Shown piece by piece: positions 19,764 through 28,621 of a stretch of DNA of 64,000 bases. The translations under genes were made by a program, and so were the position numbers. The stretch comes from Acidobacteriota bacterium (GTDB lineage Bacteria; Acidobacteriota; Terriglobia; Bryobacterales; Bryobacteraceae): assembly GCA_026394055.1 (NCBI GenBank), contig JAPKYZ010000092.1:62001-126000 (forward strand). The letters run 5' to 3'. Numbering within the stretch: position 1 is the stretch's first letter; every line of letters starts with the position of its first letter. The notes under the pieces were generated by a model. That model ran no database searches. It had not been told where the DNA came from and saw only the letters and a program-made list of their open reading frames with translations.

Positions 19764-20387
19764 TCAACTGGCGGCGAGCCCTTGCTCCAAGGCGGCTAGC
19801 ATGCCCGCGCCATCTTCTGCCCAAAACGCTGCCGTATCGAACCAGAGACCCGGAAAGGCAAAGGAGCGGTAGATGCCGTCTTCTGGCGATGGCAACGCGA
19901 CGTACCCTGCCTCTGTCAGCCTGCGCCAGGTAATGGTGGAGGTGAGGGTTTCAACCGTGATGTACTCTTCCACCCCGGCTCGCTGGTAAAGGGCAAGCTT
20001 GGGGCCGAAATCGTACTCGGTGGAAGTGACGCAAATCTCGACGGCTAGTTCGGGTGCGCCCTCAAAGTACTTCTTGCCGACACGGGAGAGGCCGCCGGTT
20101 CGTTTCCGCAAAAAAACATCGGGCTGCGGGATGCTGCCGAGTATGGCCCAGGTGACGTCCTGGCCCGCTTCCGCACCCGTGCGTACCGCGTAGTTGAAGA
20201 ACAAACCAGCAATCAGATGCTGTGGACGGCCATGCTCAACACTAATGGGAGACGCCACGTACACTACTCCATCAATCAATTCCGCATGCTTTAGATCTGG
20301 GATCCCCTCCCAGGTGTCGAGAAAAGCCTCCGGGCTCAACCGCATGCCGGTGATCAATCGCGCGACTGGTGCGGCGGGTAGCGCCAT
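19764..20387 (-). CDS. Uma2 family (DUF820) putative endonuclease
   Basis: This 207-aa protein resembles the Uma2/DUF820 group of PD-(D/E)XK-fold proteins. The core is visible as HAELIDGVVYVASPIS, the QPDVFLRK strand, then APELAVEICVTSTEYDFGPKLALYQRAGVEEY, with the expected Asp, Glu and Lys of the nuclease site. ATG 20387 is the natural start. The biological role of this large family is not settled; it is common in cyanobacteria and Acidobacteria and often occurs as a solitary gene. It starts 25 nt after gcvPB on the same strand, so it may ride on the glycine-cleavage transcript without a functional link. Confidence 0.85.
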   Translation of the reverse strand: MALPAAPVARLITGMRLSPEAFLDTWEGIPDLKHAELIDGVVYVASPISVEHGRPQHLIAGLFFNYAVRTGAEAGQDVTWAILGSIPQPDVFLRKRTGGLSRVGKKYFEGAPELAVEICVTSTEYDFGPKLALYQRAGVEEYITVETLTSTITWRRLTEAGYVALPSPEDGIYRSFAFPGLWFDTAAFWAEDGAGMLAALEQGLAAS

Positions 20388-20412
20388 AGCCTTAGTTTAG
20401 TCGAACTTGCGT

Positions 20413-21903
20413 TTAGCTAGCGGCCGGCGACGGCTTCCAGCGAACGATCGGTTTGCGCGCGGCGGTCGTCTCATCCACGCGCGAAGTGCGGGTAGTATAA
20501 GGAGCCTTCAGCACCATCTGCGGATCTTCGTCGATCTCCCGGGCAATCGACTGCATGGCGTCGATAAACAGGTCGATCTCCGCCTTCGACTCGGTCTCGG
20601 TGGGCTCAATCATCAGCGCCCCGTGGACGATCAGCGGGAAGCTGACGGTATAGGGGTGGAACCCGTAATCGATCAACCGCTTGGCGATGTCGCCCGTCTT
20701 GACACCCTTCTTGGTCTGCCGGTCGTCGGAGAAGACCACTTCGTGCATACAAGGCGACTGATAAGGCAGGTCAAAGAACGCCTCCAGACCCTTGCGGATA
20801 TAGTTGGCGTTCAAGATGGCGTCCATGGTGGCATTGCGGAGGCCGGGGCCGCCGTGGGCCATGATGTAGGCCAGCGCGCGAACCAGCACGCCAAAGTTGC
20901 CATAGAAGGCGCGGACGCGGCCGATCGTGTCCGGCCGGTTGTAGTCCCAGCCATAGAGGCCGTTCTCGAACTTCAGGCGCGGCGTCGGCGCAAACGGCTC
21001 CAGGTGAGCCTTCATGGCCACTGCACCGGCACCTGGACCACCGCCGCCGTGGGGAGTCGAGAACGTCTTGTGGAGGTTCAAGTGCATCACGTCGACACCA
21101 AAGTCGCCAGGACGCGCCACGCCCACCAGCGCATTCATGTTCGCGCCGTCCATGTAGATCATGGCGCCCTTGGAATGCAGCACTTCCGCCACCTGGACAA
21201 TGTGCTCTTCAAACACGCCGACCGTGTTCGGGTTGGTGACCATCAGCGCGGCGGTATCGCCGTCAACCGCCTTCACCAGTTCAGCCACGTCCACCATGCC
21301 CAGATCGTTGGACTTGATGTTGACGACGTCATAACCCACCATCTGCGCGGTAGCCGGGTTGGTGCCATGGGCCGAATCGGGGCAGAGAACCTTCTTGCGC
21401 GGGTTGCCCTGCTTTTCGAGCGCCGCCCGGATCAGCAGAATGCCCGTCATTTCGCCATGCGCGCCTGCCGCGGGTTGCAGCGTGACGGCGTCCATGCCCG
21501 TGATCTCGGCTAGCGCGCCTTCCAGGGCCGCGATCACTTCCATCATGCCCTGGGCGAGCGATTCCGGCTGGTAGGGGTGCGCCCAAGCCAACCCTTCCGT
21601 GCGCGCCACTTGCTCATTCACGCGCGGGTTGTACTTCATGGTGCAGCTGCCCAGCGGGTACATGCCTAAGTCGATGGCGTAGTTCCAGGTAGAGAGGCGC
21701 GTGAAGTGACGGATCACTTCCACTTCGCTGACTTCCGGAAACCCTTCAATCTCTTTGCGGACGGCTTGACCACCCAGGGCAGCGGCGGGGTCCACCACCG
21801 GCACGTCCAGATCCGGCAACTGATAGCCCTTCTTGCCCGGCGAGGACATTTCAAACAGCAGCTGCTCGTTCTGCGAAATGTGCGAACGGACCTTCTTCAC
21901 CAT
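20413..21903 (-). CDS. gcvPB: Glycine dehydrogenase (decarboxylating) subunit 2, P-protein
   Basis: This is the 496-aa C-terminal half of the two-subunit P-protein. It decarboxylates glycine with PLP and passes the aminomethyl group to lipoyl-GcvH. The PLP lysine lies in VMHLNLHKTFSTPHGGGGPG, and GSCTMKYNPRVNE and TLQPAAGAHGE are family signatures. I moved the start to ATG 21903, because it is preceded by GGAGGAG and shares a base with the gcvPA stop (TAATG), a classic coupling arrangement. The N-terminus then reads [18 protein letters not shown], as in homologues. It is the last gene of gcvT-gcvH-gcvPA-gcvPB. Confidence 0.97.
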   Translation of the reverse strand: MVKKVRSHISQNEQLLFEMSSPGKKGYQLPDLDVPVVDPAAALGGQAVRKEIEGFPEVSEVEVIRHFTRLSTWNYAIDLGMYPLGSCTMKYNPRVNEQVARTEGLAWAHPYQPESLAQGMMEVIAALEGALAEITGMDAVTLQPAAGAHGEMTGILLIRAALEKQGNPRKKVLCPDSAHGTNPATAQMVGYDVVNIKSNDLGMVDVAELVKAVDGDTAALMVTNPNTVGVFEEHIVQVAEVLHSKGAMIYMDGANMNALVGVARPGDFGVDVMHLNLHKTFSTPHGGGGPGAGAVAMKAHLEPFAPTPRLKFENGLYGWDYNRPDTIGRVRAFYGNFGVLVRALAYIMAHGGPGLRNATMDAILNANYIRKGLEAFFDLPYQSPCMHEVVFSDDRQTKKGVKTGDIAKRLIDYGFHPYTVSFPLIVHGALMIEPTETESKAEIDLFIDAMQSIAREIDEDPQMVLKAPYTTRTSRVDETTAARKPIVRWKPSPAAS

Positions 21904-23219
21904 TACTTGCTCCTCCCCGCCACGGCCAACAACTTGTCCATCTCCGGCTTCTTGGTCATTTCGGTGGCACACAGCAGCATCGAATCCGCCAGCTCCGGAT
22001 AATACTTGCCCAGCGGCAAGCCGCCGATGATCTTCTCGTCGAGCAGCTTGGCGTTCAACGCTTCGGGGTCGCCCACGCGCGCGACGAACTCATTGAAGTA
22101 GGCGCCCGAAAAGCGAGGTTCAAAGTGGCTGCCCAGGTAGTGAGCCTTGGAGAGATTCTGCACGGCGAGCTCCCGCAGACCCTCTTTGCCGAACAGGCTT
22201 AAATAGACCGTGCCCATCAGCGCGATCAACGCCTGATTGGTGCAGATGTTCGACGTCGCCTTCTCGCGCCGGATGTGCTGCTCGCGAGTGGAGAGCGTCA
22301 GACAGAAGGCGCGGCGACCTTCGGTATCCTTTGTCTCACCCACCAGGCGGCCCGGGATCTGCCGGATGAACTTTTCCTTGGTGGCGATGATGCCGGCAAA
22401 TGGACCACCGTAGGCCGGGGAGATGCAGAAGCTCTGCAGTTCGCCCACCACGATGTCCGCTTGCAACGGCGGTTGCAGCAAGCCCAACGAGACGGCTTCC
22501 GTAAAGACGTACACCAGCAGCGCGCCCTTGCTGTGTACCAGTTCCGCCAGCGCATCCAACTCTTCCACCGTGCCAAAGAAGTTGGGGGACTGGATGATGA
22601 CGCAAGCAGTATCGCTATCGATCTTCGCCGCCAGATCCGCCATATCCAGGCGCCCGGTCTCGGCATCATAGCCGAGCTCGGCCACCGGCATGCCTTGATG
22701 CTTAGTATAGGTATCGAGCACTTCCCGATACTCGGGGTGCACCGTGCGAGCGACCAGCGTCTTGTTGCGCCCAGTAATGCGGACGGCCATCATGGCCGCT
22801 TCCGGCACGGCCGTTGACCCGTCGTACATGGAGGCGTTGGCCACTTCCATGCCGGTCAGCTGGCAGACCATGGTCTGGAACTCGAAAATCTGGGTCAGCG
22901 TGCCCTGGGCGATCTCGGCCTGATAGGGCGTATACGACGTCAGAAACTCGCTCCGCTGCACGATGACATCGGCCACCACGGGGCGAAAGTGGCGGTAGAC
23001 GCCCGCGCCCAGAAAAGTGGGATAACCGTTGGCGCCACGATCCCCACGCTCCCGGAAGTAGTCGACAATGTCGAACTCAGATTTGCCAGCGGGAATGTCC
23101 AGCGGCCGGTTCAACCTGGCCTCGGCGGGAATGTGGGCGATCAGCTCATCAATATGGCTGACGCCGATCGCGCCGAGCATTTGCTGCCGCTCAGCGTCTG
23201 ACTTTGGTAGATAACGCAA
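21903..23219 (-). CDS. gcvPA: Glycine dehydrogenase (decarboxylating) subunit 1, P-protein
   Basis: This 438-aa protein is the N-terminal half of the split P-protein and pairs with GcvPB. Family motifs include [51 protein letters not shown] and [12 protein letters not shown]. The start is TTG 23219, with GGAG six bases upstream; the resulting [15 protein letters not shown] is the normal N-terminus of this subunit. The stop codon overlaps the gcvPB start by one base, which suggests translational coupling and 1:1 synthesis. Full length, no damage seen. Confidence 0.97.
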   Translation of the reverse strand: MRYLPKSDAERQQMLGAIGVSHIDELIAHIPAEARLNRPLDIPAGKSEFDIVDYFRERGDRGANGYPTFLGAGVYRHFRPVVADVIVQRSEFLTSYTPYQAEIAQGTLTQIFEFQTMVCQLTGMEVANASMYDGSTAVPEAAMMAVRITGRNKTLVARTVHPEYREVLDTYTKHQGMPVAELGYDAETGRLDMADLAAKIDSDTACVIIQSPNFFGTVEELDALAELVHSKGALLVYVFTEAVSLGLLQPPLQADIVVGELQSFCISPAYGGPFAGIIATKEKFIRQIPGRLVGETKDTEGRRAFCLTLSTREQHIRREKATSNICTNQALIALMGTVYLSLFGKEGLRELAVQNLSKAHYLGSHFEPRFSGAYFNEFVARVGDPEALNAKLLDEKIIGGLPLGKYYPELADSMLLCATEMTKKPEMDKLLAVAGRSK

Positions 23220-23306
23220 TGTTTGCTCCGATCAAGGCAGGCACGCCGACGCTCCGCCACCGCCGGTGGTGAGGTCGTGCGCTGGTCCTCAAAGACTTAA
23301 AACTGC

Positions 23307-23684
23307 TTAGGCCCCGATATAGGTTTGATACTCGGCAACCGTCATCAGTTGCTCAATTTCCGACGGGTCGGACAATTTGATTTTCACGAGCCACGCCGCG
23401 CCATGCGGATCTTCGTTCAGCTTCTCCGGCGCCGCCGCCAACAGGCTATTGGTCTCCAGCACTTCGCCGGAAATCGGGGCGTAGATGTCGGACACCGCCT
23501 TCACCGACTCAACCGAGCCGAACGTGGCGCCCTTGGCCAACGTCACGCCCAGCTTGGGCAGATCAACATAAACAATGTCGCCCAGCTCCTTCTGCGCATG
23601 GTCGGTGATGCCCACCGTGCCGGTGTCGCCTTCCACCAGCACCCACTCGTGTTCCTTGGTATAGCGAAAAGTCTCTGGATACAT
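23307..23684 (-). CDS. gcvH: Glycine cleavage system H protein (lipoyl carrier)
   Basis: This 125-aa protein has normal family length. It carries the aminomethyl intermediate on a lipoylated lysine between the P, T and L proteins. The lipoyl site is the lysine in FGSVESVKAVSDIYAPISGE. The N-terminus (MYPETFRYTKEHEWV) and C-terminus are typical. It sits 87 nt before gcvPA in the same operon. No lipoate-attachment or gcvL gene is in the window, so those must be elsewhere. Confidence 0.97.
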   Translation of the reverse strand: MYPETFRYTKEHEWVLVEGDTGTVGITDHAQKELGDIVYVDLPKLGVTLAKGATFGSVESVKAVSDIYAPISGEVLETNSLLAAAPEKLNEDPHGAAWLVKIKLSDPSEIEQLMTVAEYQTYIGA

Positions 23685-23710
23685 TTGTCTCGCTCGCTTA
23701 AATGAAAAAT

Positions 23711-24823
23711 CTACTTCGCCCGCTTGTAGAAGGGCGTTGGAATCGTCCGCGCCTCAACCGGCTGGTTCCGGACCATGATCTCAATCGTTTGACCCGGCTC
23801 CGCCGCGGCCACGGGTAGATAGCATAACCCGATATTCTTGCCGAGCGTTGGCGCCGGACCACCGGAGGTCACCCAACCGGCGGGTTCGCCGTTCAGGCGC
23901 ACCTCATAGCCATCGCGGCCAATGCCACGGCCCACCATCTCAAAGCCCACCAGCTTGCGCGTGATGCCGGCCGTCTTCTGCTTCAGCAGCGCCTCGCGGC
24001 CCACAAACTCCGGCTTGTCGAACTTGACGATCCAGGCCAGATCCGCTTCGAGCGGCGTCAGCGTCGCATCAATCTCGTGGCCATAGAGCGCCATCTTGCA
24101 TTCCAGGCGCAGCGTGTTGCGGGCGCCCAAGCCGATCGGCTTGATGCCGAACTCCGCCCCGGCAGCCAGAATCTCGCCCCACACGCGCGGAGCCTCTTCC
24201 GGCGCGATGTAGATCTCAAAGCCGTCTTCGCCGGTATAGCCGGTACGCGCGATCCGAGCCGGAATGCCACACACGATGCCGTCAGTGAAGTGGTAGTACT
24301 TGATCGGCGCCAGATCCACGCTGGTCAGCTTCTGCAACGTCGCGGGACCCTTGGGGCCTTGGATCGCCAGCTGCGCGTACTTGGGTCCGGCATTCTCGAC
24401 AGTGCAATCGAAGTTCGTCGCGGCCCGTTGAGCCTCGATGTGCTCGTAATCCTTGTCCTGATTGGAGGCGTTGACGCAGATGAAGAAATGGTCGTCGGCC
24501 ACTTTGTGCACCAGGATGTCATCGACAAAACCGCCATGCTCATAAAGCAAACCGGAGTAGTGCGCCTGGCCAATGTTCAGCTTGGCCGCCCAGTTGGAGG
24601 AGAAGTGGTCCACCAGCTTCAACGCCTGCGGGCCCCGCACCTCGATTTCGCCCATGTGGCTGACATCAAACAGCCCCACCGCCGTGCGGACGGTATTGTG
24701 CTCATCGATAATGCCGGAATATTGCACCGGCATATCCCAGCCACCAAAATCAACCATCTTCGCGCCGGAAGCGCGGTGGACGGCGTTCAAGGGCGTCACA
24801 CGGAGGGCAGCTGAATCACTCAT
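23711..24823 (-). CDS. gcvT: Aminomethyltransferase, glycine cleavage T protein
   Basis: This 370-aa protein transfers the one-carbon unit from aminomethyl-lipoyl-GcvH to tetrahydrofolate, releasing ammonia. Recognisable segments are MVDFGGWDMPVQYSG, GLFDVSHMGEIEVRG, RTGYTGEDGFEIY and LGARNTLRLECKMALYGHE. I prefer ATG 24823; a TTG seven codons upstream is possible. No Shine-Dalgarno sequence precedes it, but TACAAT at 24835-24840 could be a -10 box giving a very short leader. It is the first gene of the gcv operon, 26 nt before gcvH. No glycine riboswitch fits in the 44 nt between the upstream terminator and the start. Confidence 0.96.
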   Translation of the reverse strand: MSDSAALRVTPLNAVHRASGAKMVDFGGWDMPVQYSGIIDEHNTVRTAVGLFDVSHMGEIEVRGPQALKLVDHFSSNWAAKLNIGQAHYSGLLYEHGGFVDDILVHKVADDHFFICVNASNQDKDYEHIEAQRAATNFDCTVENAGPKYAQLAIQGPKGPATLQKLTSVDLAPIKYYHFTDGIVCGIPARIARTGYTGEDGFEIYIAPEEAPRVWGEILAAGAEFGIKPIGLGARNTLRLECKMALYGHEIDATLTPLEADLAWIVKFDKPEFVGREALLKQKTAGITRKLVGFEMVGRGIGRDGYEVRLNGEPAGWVTSGGPAPTLGKNIGLCYLPVAAAEPGQTIEIMVRNQPVEARTIPTPFYKRAK

Positions 24824-24867
24824 GGGAAACTTCGATTGTAGCAAGGAGCTTCAGCCACCCCCGGAAA

Positions 24868-24905
24868 CGAAAAGGGCCGGGCCCGCCGAAGCAAGGACCC
24901 GGCTC
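24868..24905 (-). terminator. Rho-independent terminator of the first TonB-type receptor gene
   Basis: On the minus strand an 11-bp stem with one mismatch (arms 24895-24905 and 24874-24884) encloses a 10-nt loop and is followed by TTTTCGTTT. It lies 20 nt after the receptor stop codon and just ahead of the gcv operon, separating the two transcripts. Confidence 0.8.
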
Positions 24906-24924
24906 TTGTGGTGAGGGCTGGCCG

Positions 24925-27900
24925 CTAGAAGTAGAACTTCGCGCCGATCACAATACGCCGGGCATCGAGCGTCGACGTGTACTGGCCGAACGTACCGCTC
25001 ACTTGGCGGTTCTGTGCGTCAAAGCGGGCGGTGGTGTCCACGTTCTGGAAGCTGGCGTGGTTGAAGAAGTTGTACATCTCAAACCGCAGTTGCAACTTCC
25101 GCTTGCCTTCCGCATCGAAGGGCAGATTCTTGAACATCGAGACGTCAAAGACGTTGATGCCCGGCCCACGGATGATGTCCTTGGCCGCGGTTCCGATGCC
25201 AAACTCCGCCCGGGTCGGCGGTTGGACCACGCCGGTGTTGAAGTGGCGCAGTTCGGTCCGGTCACCCTTGGGCAGGATCGGATTGCCAGTGAGATTCACT
25301 CGGGTATCGATGCCGGCGGCGACCGGGGTCCCCAGCAGATCAGCACCGCTCACAAGTGAGTAGGAGAGGCCCAACGGCTGGCCGCTGGTGAAAGTGGTCA
25401 AGCCCGAGAGCTGCCAGTTGTCAAACACCCACTTGGCCACGCCGGTCTTCCACACGTTCGACATCTTGGGGAAGTCGTACAGGTAGTTGAGGACGAAGTT
25501 GTGGGTGCGGTCAAAGTTCGCTTTGCCGTAGTTGCGGGTGCGGTAGTTGAGATAAGGATTCACCGCGTCGCCGTTGCCATTGACGATGGTCATGGCCTTG
25601 GACCAGGTCCAGGCCACGCCGAACTGCAAGCCCTTGGAGAAGCGCTTGTTCAGCTGGGTCTGCATTGAATGGTAGTTGCTGCTGCCCGCCAGTTCGATGT
25701 ACTGGATGTCACCGTAGCCGGGGTTGGGCCGCAGGAAGTTGTCCGGCAGCGGGTTGCCCGTGGTGGGGTCAATTGAGCTCGACAGGAAACGGGTGCCATA
25801 GGGCAGTGAGTTCAAGCTGCGGCGTTGCATCAGGCGGCGGCCGACGTTGCCCACATAGGCGATATCGAGCACTGTGCCGTAGCCCAAATTGTGCTGGATA
25901 CCCAGGCTCCAGTTGTAGACCGTGGGCGGCCGGAAGTCGTTCTGGATCGAGGTCACGCTGGCCGGGCTGATGCGGAAGGGGCTGGCCAGCAGGTCAGCAA
26001 TCGTGGTGTTGAAGGCCTGCCGCGTAACGGTCAGGGGCGGGGATTCGCGGTGGATCAGCACCTGGTCATCATTGAAGCGGTCATAGAAGATGCCCGCGCC
26101 GCCACGAACGGCCGTCTTCGAGTTGCCAAACACGTCCCAGGCAAAACCCAGCCGGGGCGCCACTTGAATCGGCGGCGTGTTCTGCAAGTGCTCATTGAAC
26201 ACCTTCATGCCCTGGAACGGAGCCACGCCACTGGCAAACTGGCCGATGGAGGCGGGTGACACTTCCAGGCCCGTCACCGGATCGCGGCCGACACGGGCAC
26301 CGGCAGCGTTGCGGAAGGGCTGGATCAAGGCGGGCTGCTTGGTCCGGTCATAGCCACCCAGATCAAAGGCCGAGAGTTGATCCCCCGCGCTCCAGGTGGG
26401 CTGGATCCGGTAGAAGCGCACGCCCGCGTCGATGGTGAAGCGCCGGGTGACCTTCCAGGTGTCCTGCACGAACCACTCGACATTCAGATAGCGCGCGTGC
26501 CCGTCCGGCTTGTTGTTGGCCTCGGTGTAGCTCTGCACGCTGCCGAGCAACGCGTTCGAGTACGCAAAGTTGGTATCGAACGGGTTGTTGACGTCGCGGT
26601 TGAAGTTGAACGTGCCGTTGAACGCCGATCCGCGCGCGGCGTTGCGCGTCGTGCGTTCGACATAGATACCCATCTTGATGTTGTGCGAATTCCAGATCTT
26701 CGACAGGTTGTTGGACCAGTTCCAGATGTTGTTGGTCCCGAAGAACGGGAAGCGCTGTTCGATGTTCAGCACGCCCGCATTCGGCACGCCGCCAAAGTTG
26801 GCCTGAGGAATCAGGTTGCGCGCGTTGGCGGAAGGAAAGAACTGCGGCAGGTTGGGCGCCACGTTGGCCCGCACGTTGCGCTGCAAGCCCGCTTCGGTCA
26901 GCGGGTCCACGGTTTGCTTGGCGCGGTTGACGCCGAAGGTGAACTCGTTGATCAAGGTCGGCGAGAACGTGTGGATCAACGTCGACACCATACCGGCGGA
27001 GCGGATCTGGTAGTTGATCGGCAGTTGCGGCCAACTGGAGGATGCCAGCACAAAGTCGAACTCGCCCTTGAAGGCCTCATAGTCGTTGATGCCGCGCCAG
27101 TAGAACTGCGTCTTGTTGCCGATGTTGTAGTCGACGCGTAGAATCGAATCGCGCCGCGGCTGATCGACGGTAGCCTGGATCAGTGCGTTGTAGTTGCGCG
27201 TTGGATCGACGGCGTTGGGTTGCGGAAAGATGTTCAGGATCGCCTGGCCATTGCGATCAATCCGATTGGTGGGAATACGGTTGCCGGGGAAGGGAACGCG
27301 GTTGTTCAGCGGGTCCCAAATCGGAATGATGCTGTTGTTGGTGTCGCGGGTGTCGGAATAGTCGCCCTGGCGTTCCAGCGCTGTCGGGAACGTGCGGCGT
27401 TGCAGCGACGTCGGGTACTTGCGCGGCAGAAACTCCTGCGACCAGAAGAAGAACAGCTTGTCGCGGTTCTTGTTAAACTTGCCCGCCGTGATCGGGCCGC
27501 CAATGAAGTAGCCCGGGTAGTTGAACCGGTATTGCGGACGTTTCAAGCCGTCACGGTTGCGGAAAAACTCGTTGGCGTTGAACGCCTCATTGCGGACAAA
27601 GTAATAGGCGCCGCCATGGAACTCCTTGGTGCCGCTCTTGATGATGGTGTTGATGGTGCCGCCGGAAGACCGGCCATACTCGGCCTGATAGTTGGTTAGC
27701 AGCACCTTCACTTCGGCCACGGCATCCACCGACGGGGCCAAGTACGGTCCACCCATCGACCCGGTGTCGAGCGACGACACACCATCCAGCGTCAGATTGA
27801 TGGTGCCCGCGCGGTTGCCGTTGATGGTGATGCCACCCAGGTTGTTCCAACCCGGGGCATTGCGGTTGGCCGTATCGATGACGCCCGGCAGCAGCTTCAC

Positions 27901-28359
27901 TAGACCCAAATAGTCGCGGCCTTTCAGCGGGACGTTCTGCGTCTGGTCCAGTGAGATCAGGCCGCTGCGTTCGGCCGATTGCGTTTGCAAGCGGGCGGTC
28001 TCGGCCTGCACTTCCACGGTCTGCGTCAGGTCGCCCAGTTGTAGCTCGATCCGCTTCAGCACCACACGCTCCGTGGCTGTGAGGATGATTTCATTCTGCT
28101 CGTACCGCTTAAAGCCCTTGGCCGACACGGCCAACTTAAAGGTACCCGGCAGCAATTGCGTGAACACGAAATCGCCATTCGCATCAGCCGTTGTTTGCCG
28201 GGCCTGCGAGGTCTGCACATTGGTCACCGTCAGTTCCGCACCAGGTAGCGGACTGCCGGAAGGATCCGTGATGGTGCCGGAAATGGAACCGGTTAATCCT
28301 TGCCCGTAAGCGCTGGCTGCCAGAGCGACAGCCGCGCATACTCTCAAAATCACTTTCAT
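24925..28359 (-). CDS. TonB-dependent receptor-like protein, Oar type
   Basis: This is a 1144-aa outer-membrane protein. ATG 28359 has AGGGG upstream and begins a signal peptide (MKVILRVCAAVALAASAYGQ). Residues ~24-110 form a carboxypeptidase-regulatory-like beta domain (GSISGTITDPSGSPLPGAEL). A plug-like domain follows (LKGRDYLGLVKLLPGVID, TINLTLDGVSS, YQAEYGRSSGGTIN). The remainder is a long beta-barrel ending in the aromatic residues IGAKFYF, as expected for BAM recognition. This architecture is very common in Acidobacteria and is thought to import or sense large substrates, perhaps polysaccharide or peptide. The substrate is not readable and no SusD-like partner is adjacent. The gene stands alone and ends in a clear terminator. 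Confidence 0.92.
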   Translation of the reverse strand: MKVILRVCAAVALAASAYGQGLTGSISGTITDPSGSPLPGAELTVTNVQTSQARQTTADANGDFVFTQLLPGTFKLAVSAKGFKRYEQNEIILTATERVVLKRIELQLGDLTQTVEVQAETARLQTQSAERSGLISLDQTQNVPLKGRDYLGLVKLLPGVIDTANRNAPGWNNLGGITINGNRAGTINLTLDGVSSLDTGSMGGPYLAPSVDAVAEVKVLLTNYQAEYGRSSGGTINTIIKSGTKEFHGGAYYFVRNEAFNANEFFRNRDGLKRPQYRFNYPGYFIGGPITAGKFNKNRDKLFFFWSQEFLPRKYPTSLQRRTFPTALERQGDYSDTRDTNNSIIPIWDPLNNRVPFPGNRIPTNRIDRNGQAILNIFPQPNAVDPTRNYNALIQATVDQPRRDSILRVDYNIGNKTQFYWRGINDYEAFKGEFDFVLASSSWPQLPINYQIRSAGMVSTLIHTFSPTLINEFTFGVNRAKQTVDPLTEAGLQRNVRANVAPNLPQFFPSANARNLIPQANFGGVPNAGVLNIEQRFPFFGTNNIWNWSNNLSKIWNSHNIKMGIYVERTTRNAARGSAFNGTFNFNRDVNNPFDTNFAYSNALLGSVQSYTEANNKPDGHARYLNVEWFVQDTWKVTRRFTIDAGVRFYRIQPTWSAGDQLSAFDLGGYDRTKQPALIQPFRNAAGARVGRDPVTGLEVSPASIGQFASGVAPFQGMKVFNEHLQNTPPIQVAPRLGFAWDVFGNSKTAVRGGAGIFYDRFNDDQVLIHRESPPLTVTRQAFNTTIADLLASPFRISPASVTSIQNDFRPPTVYNWSLGIQHNLGYGTVLDIAYVGNVGRRLMQRRSLNSLPYGTRFLSSSIDPTTGNPLPDNFLRPNPGYGDIQYIELAGSSNYHSMQTQLNKRFSKGLQFGVAWTWSKAMTIVNGNGDAVNPYLNYRTRNYGKANFDRTHNFVLNYLYDFPKMSNVWKTGVAKWVFDNWQLSGLTTFTSGQPLGLSYSLVSGADLLGTPVAAGIDTRVNLTGNPILPKGDRTELRHFNTGVVQPPTRAEFGIGTAAKDIIRGPGINVFDVSMFKNLPFDAEGKRKLQLRFEMYNFFNHASFQNVDTTARFDAQNRQVSGTFGQYTSTLDARRIVIGAKFYF

Positions 28360-28609
28360 CAAATACCCCTATTCAACTGAGAATTGTGTGCGTAAACCAT
28401 TCGCACGTGAACCCACCGTGGGCGCCTAGAGCAGATAGCTAGACGATGGGGAAAATCAGCAAGCCGACCGTAAAGTGCAGTGAGCATATCACGGTCGACG
28501 CCCCTAAATCACGCCCTGTAGGCAACTCGCCGCACGCCCGGATGAGTTCATGCACCCACGCTGACGCGAGCATTTGGCGAGGCTGCCTGTAACCTGAAGC
28601 GCCAGACGC

Positions 28610-28615
28610 TACACT
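28610..28615 (+). promoter_or_regulatory. Candidate -10 hexamer (TACACT) next to a TTG start
   Basis: TACACT ends 6 nt before the TTG at 28622, and there is no Shine-Dalgarno sequence. This places the expected transcription start at the start codon. No clear -35 is seen. It lies in the 262-nt divergent gap between the receptor gene and the membrane glycosyltransferase gene. Confidence 0.3.
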
Positions 28616-28621
28616 GTCTAG

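Noticed and set aside
24824-24924. Glycine riboswitch ahead of gcvT
   Set aside because: The gap before gcvT is too short and is mostly occupied by the terminator of the receptor gene; no tandem aptamer structure is possible.
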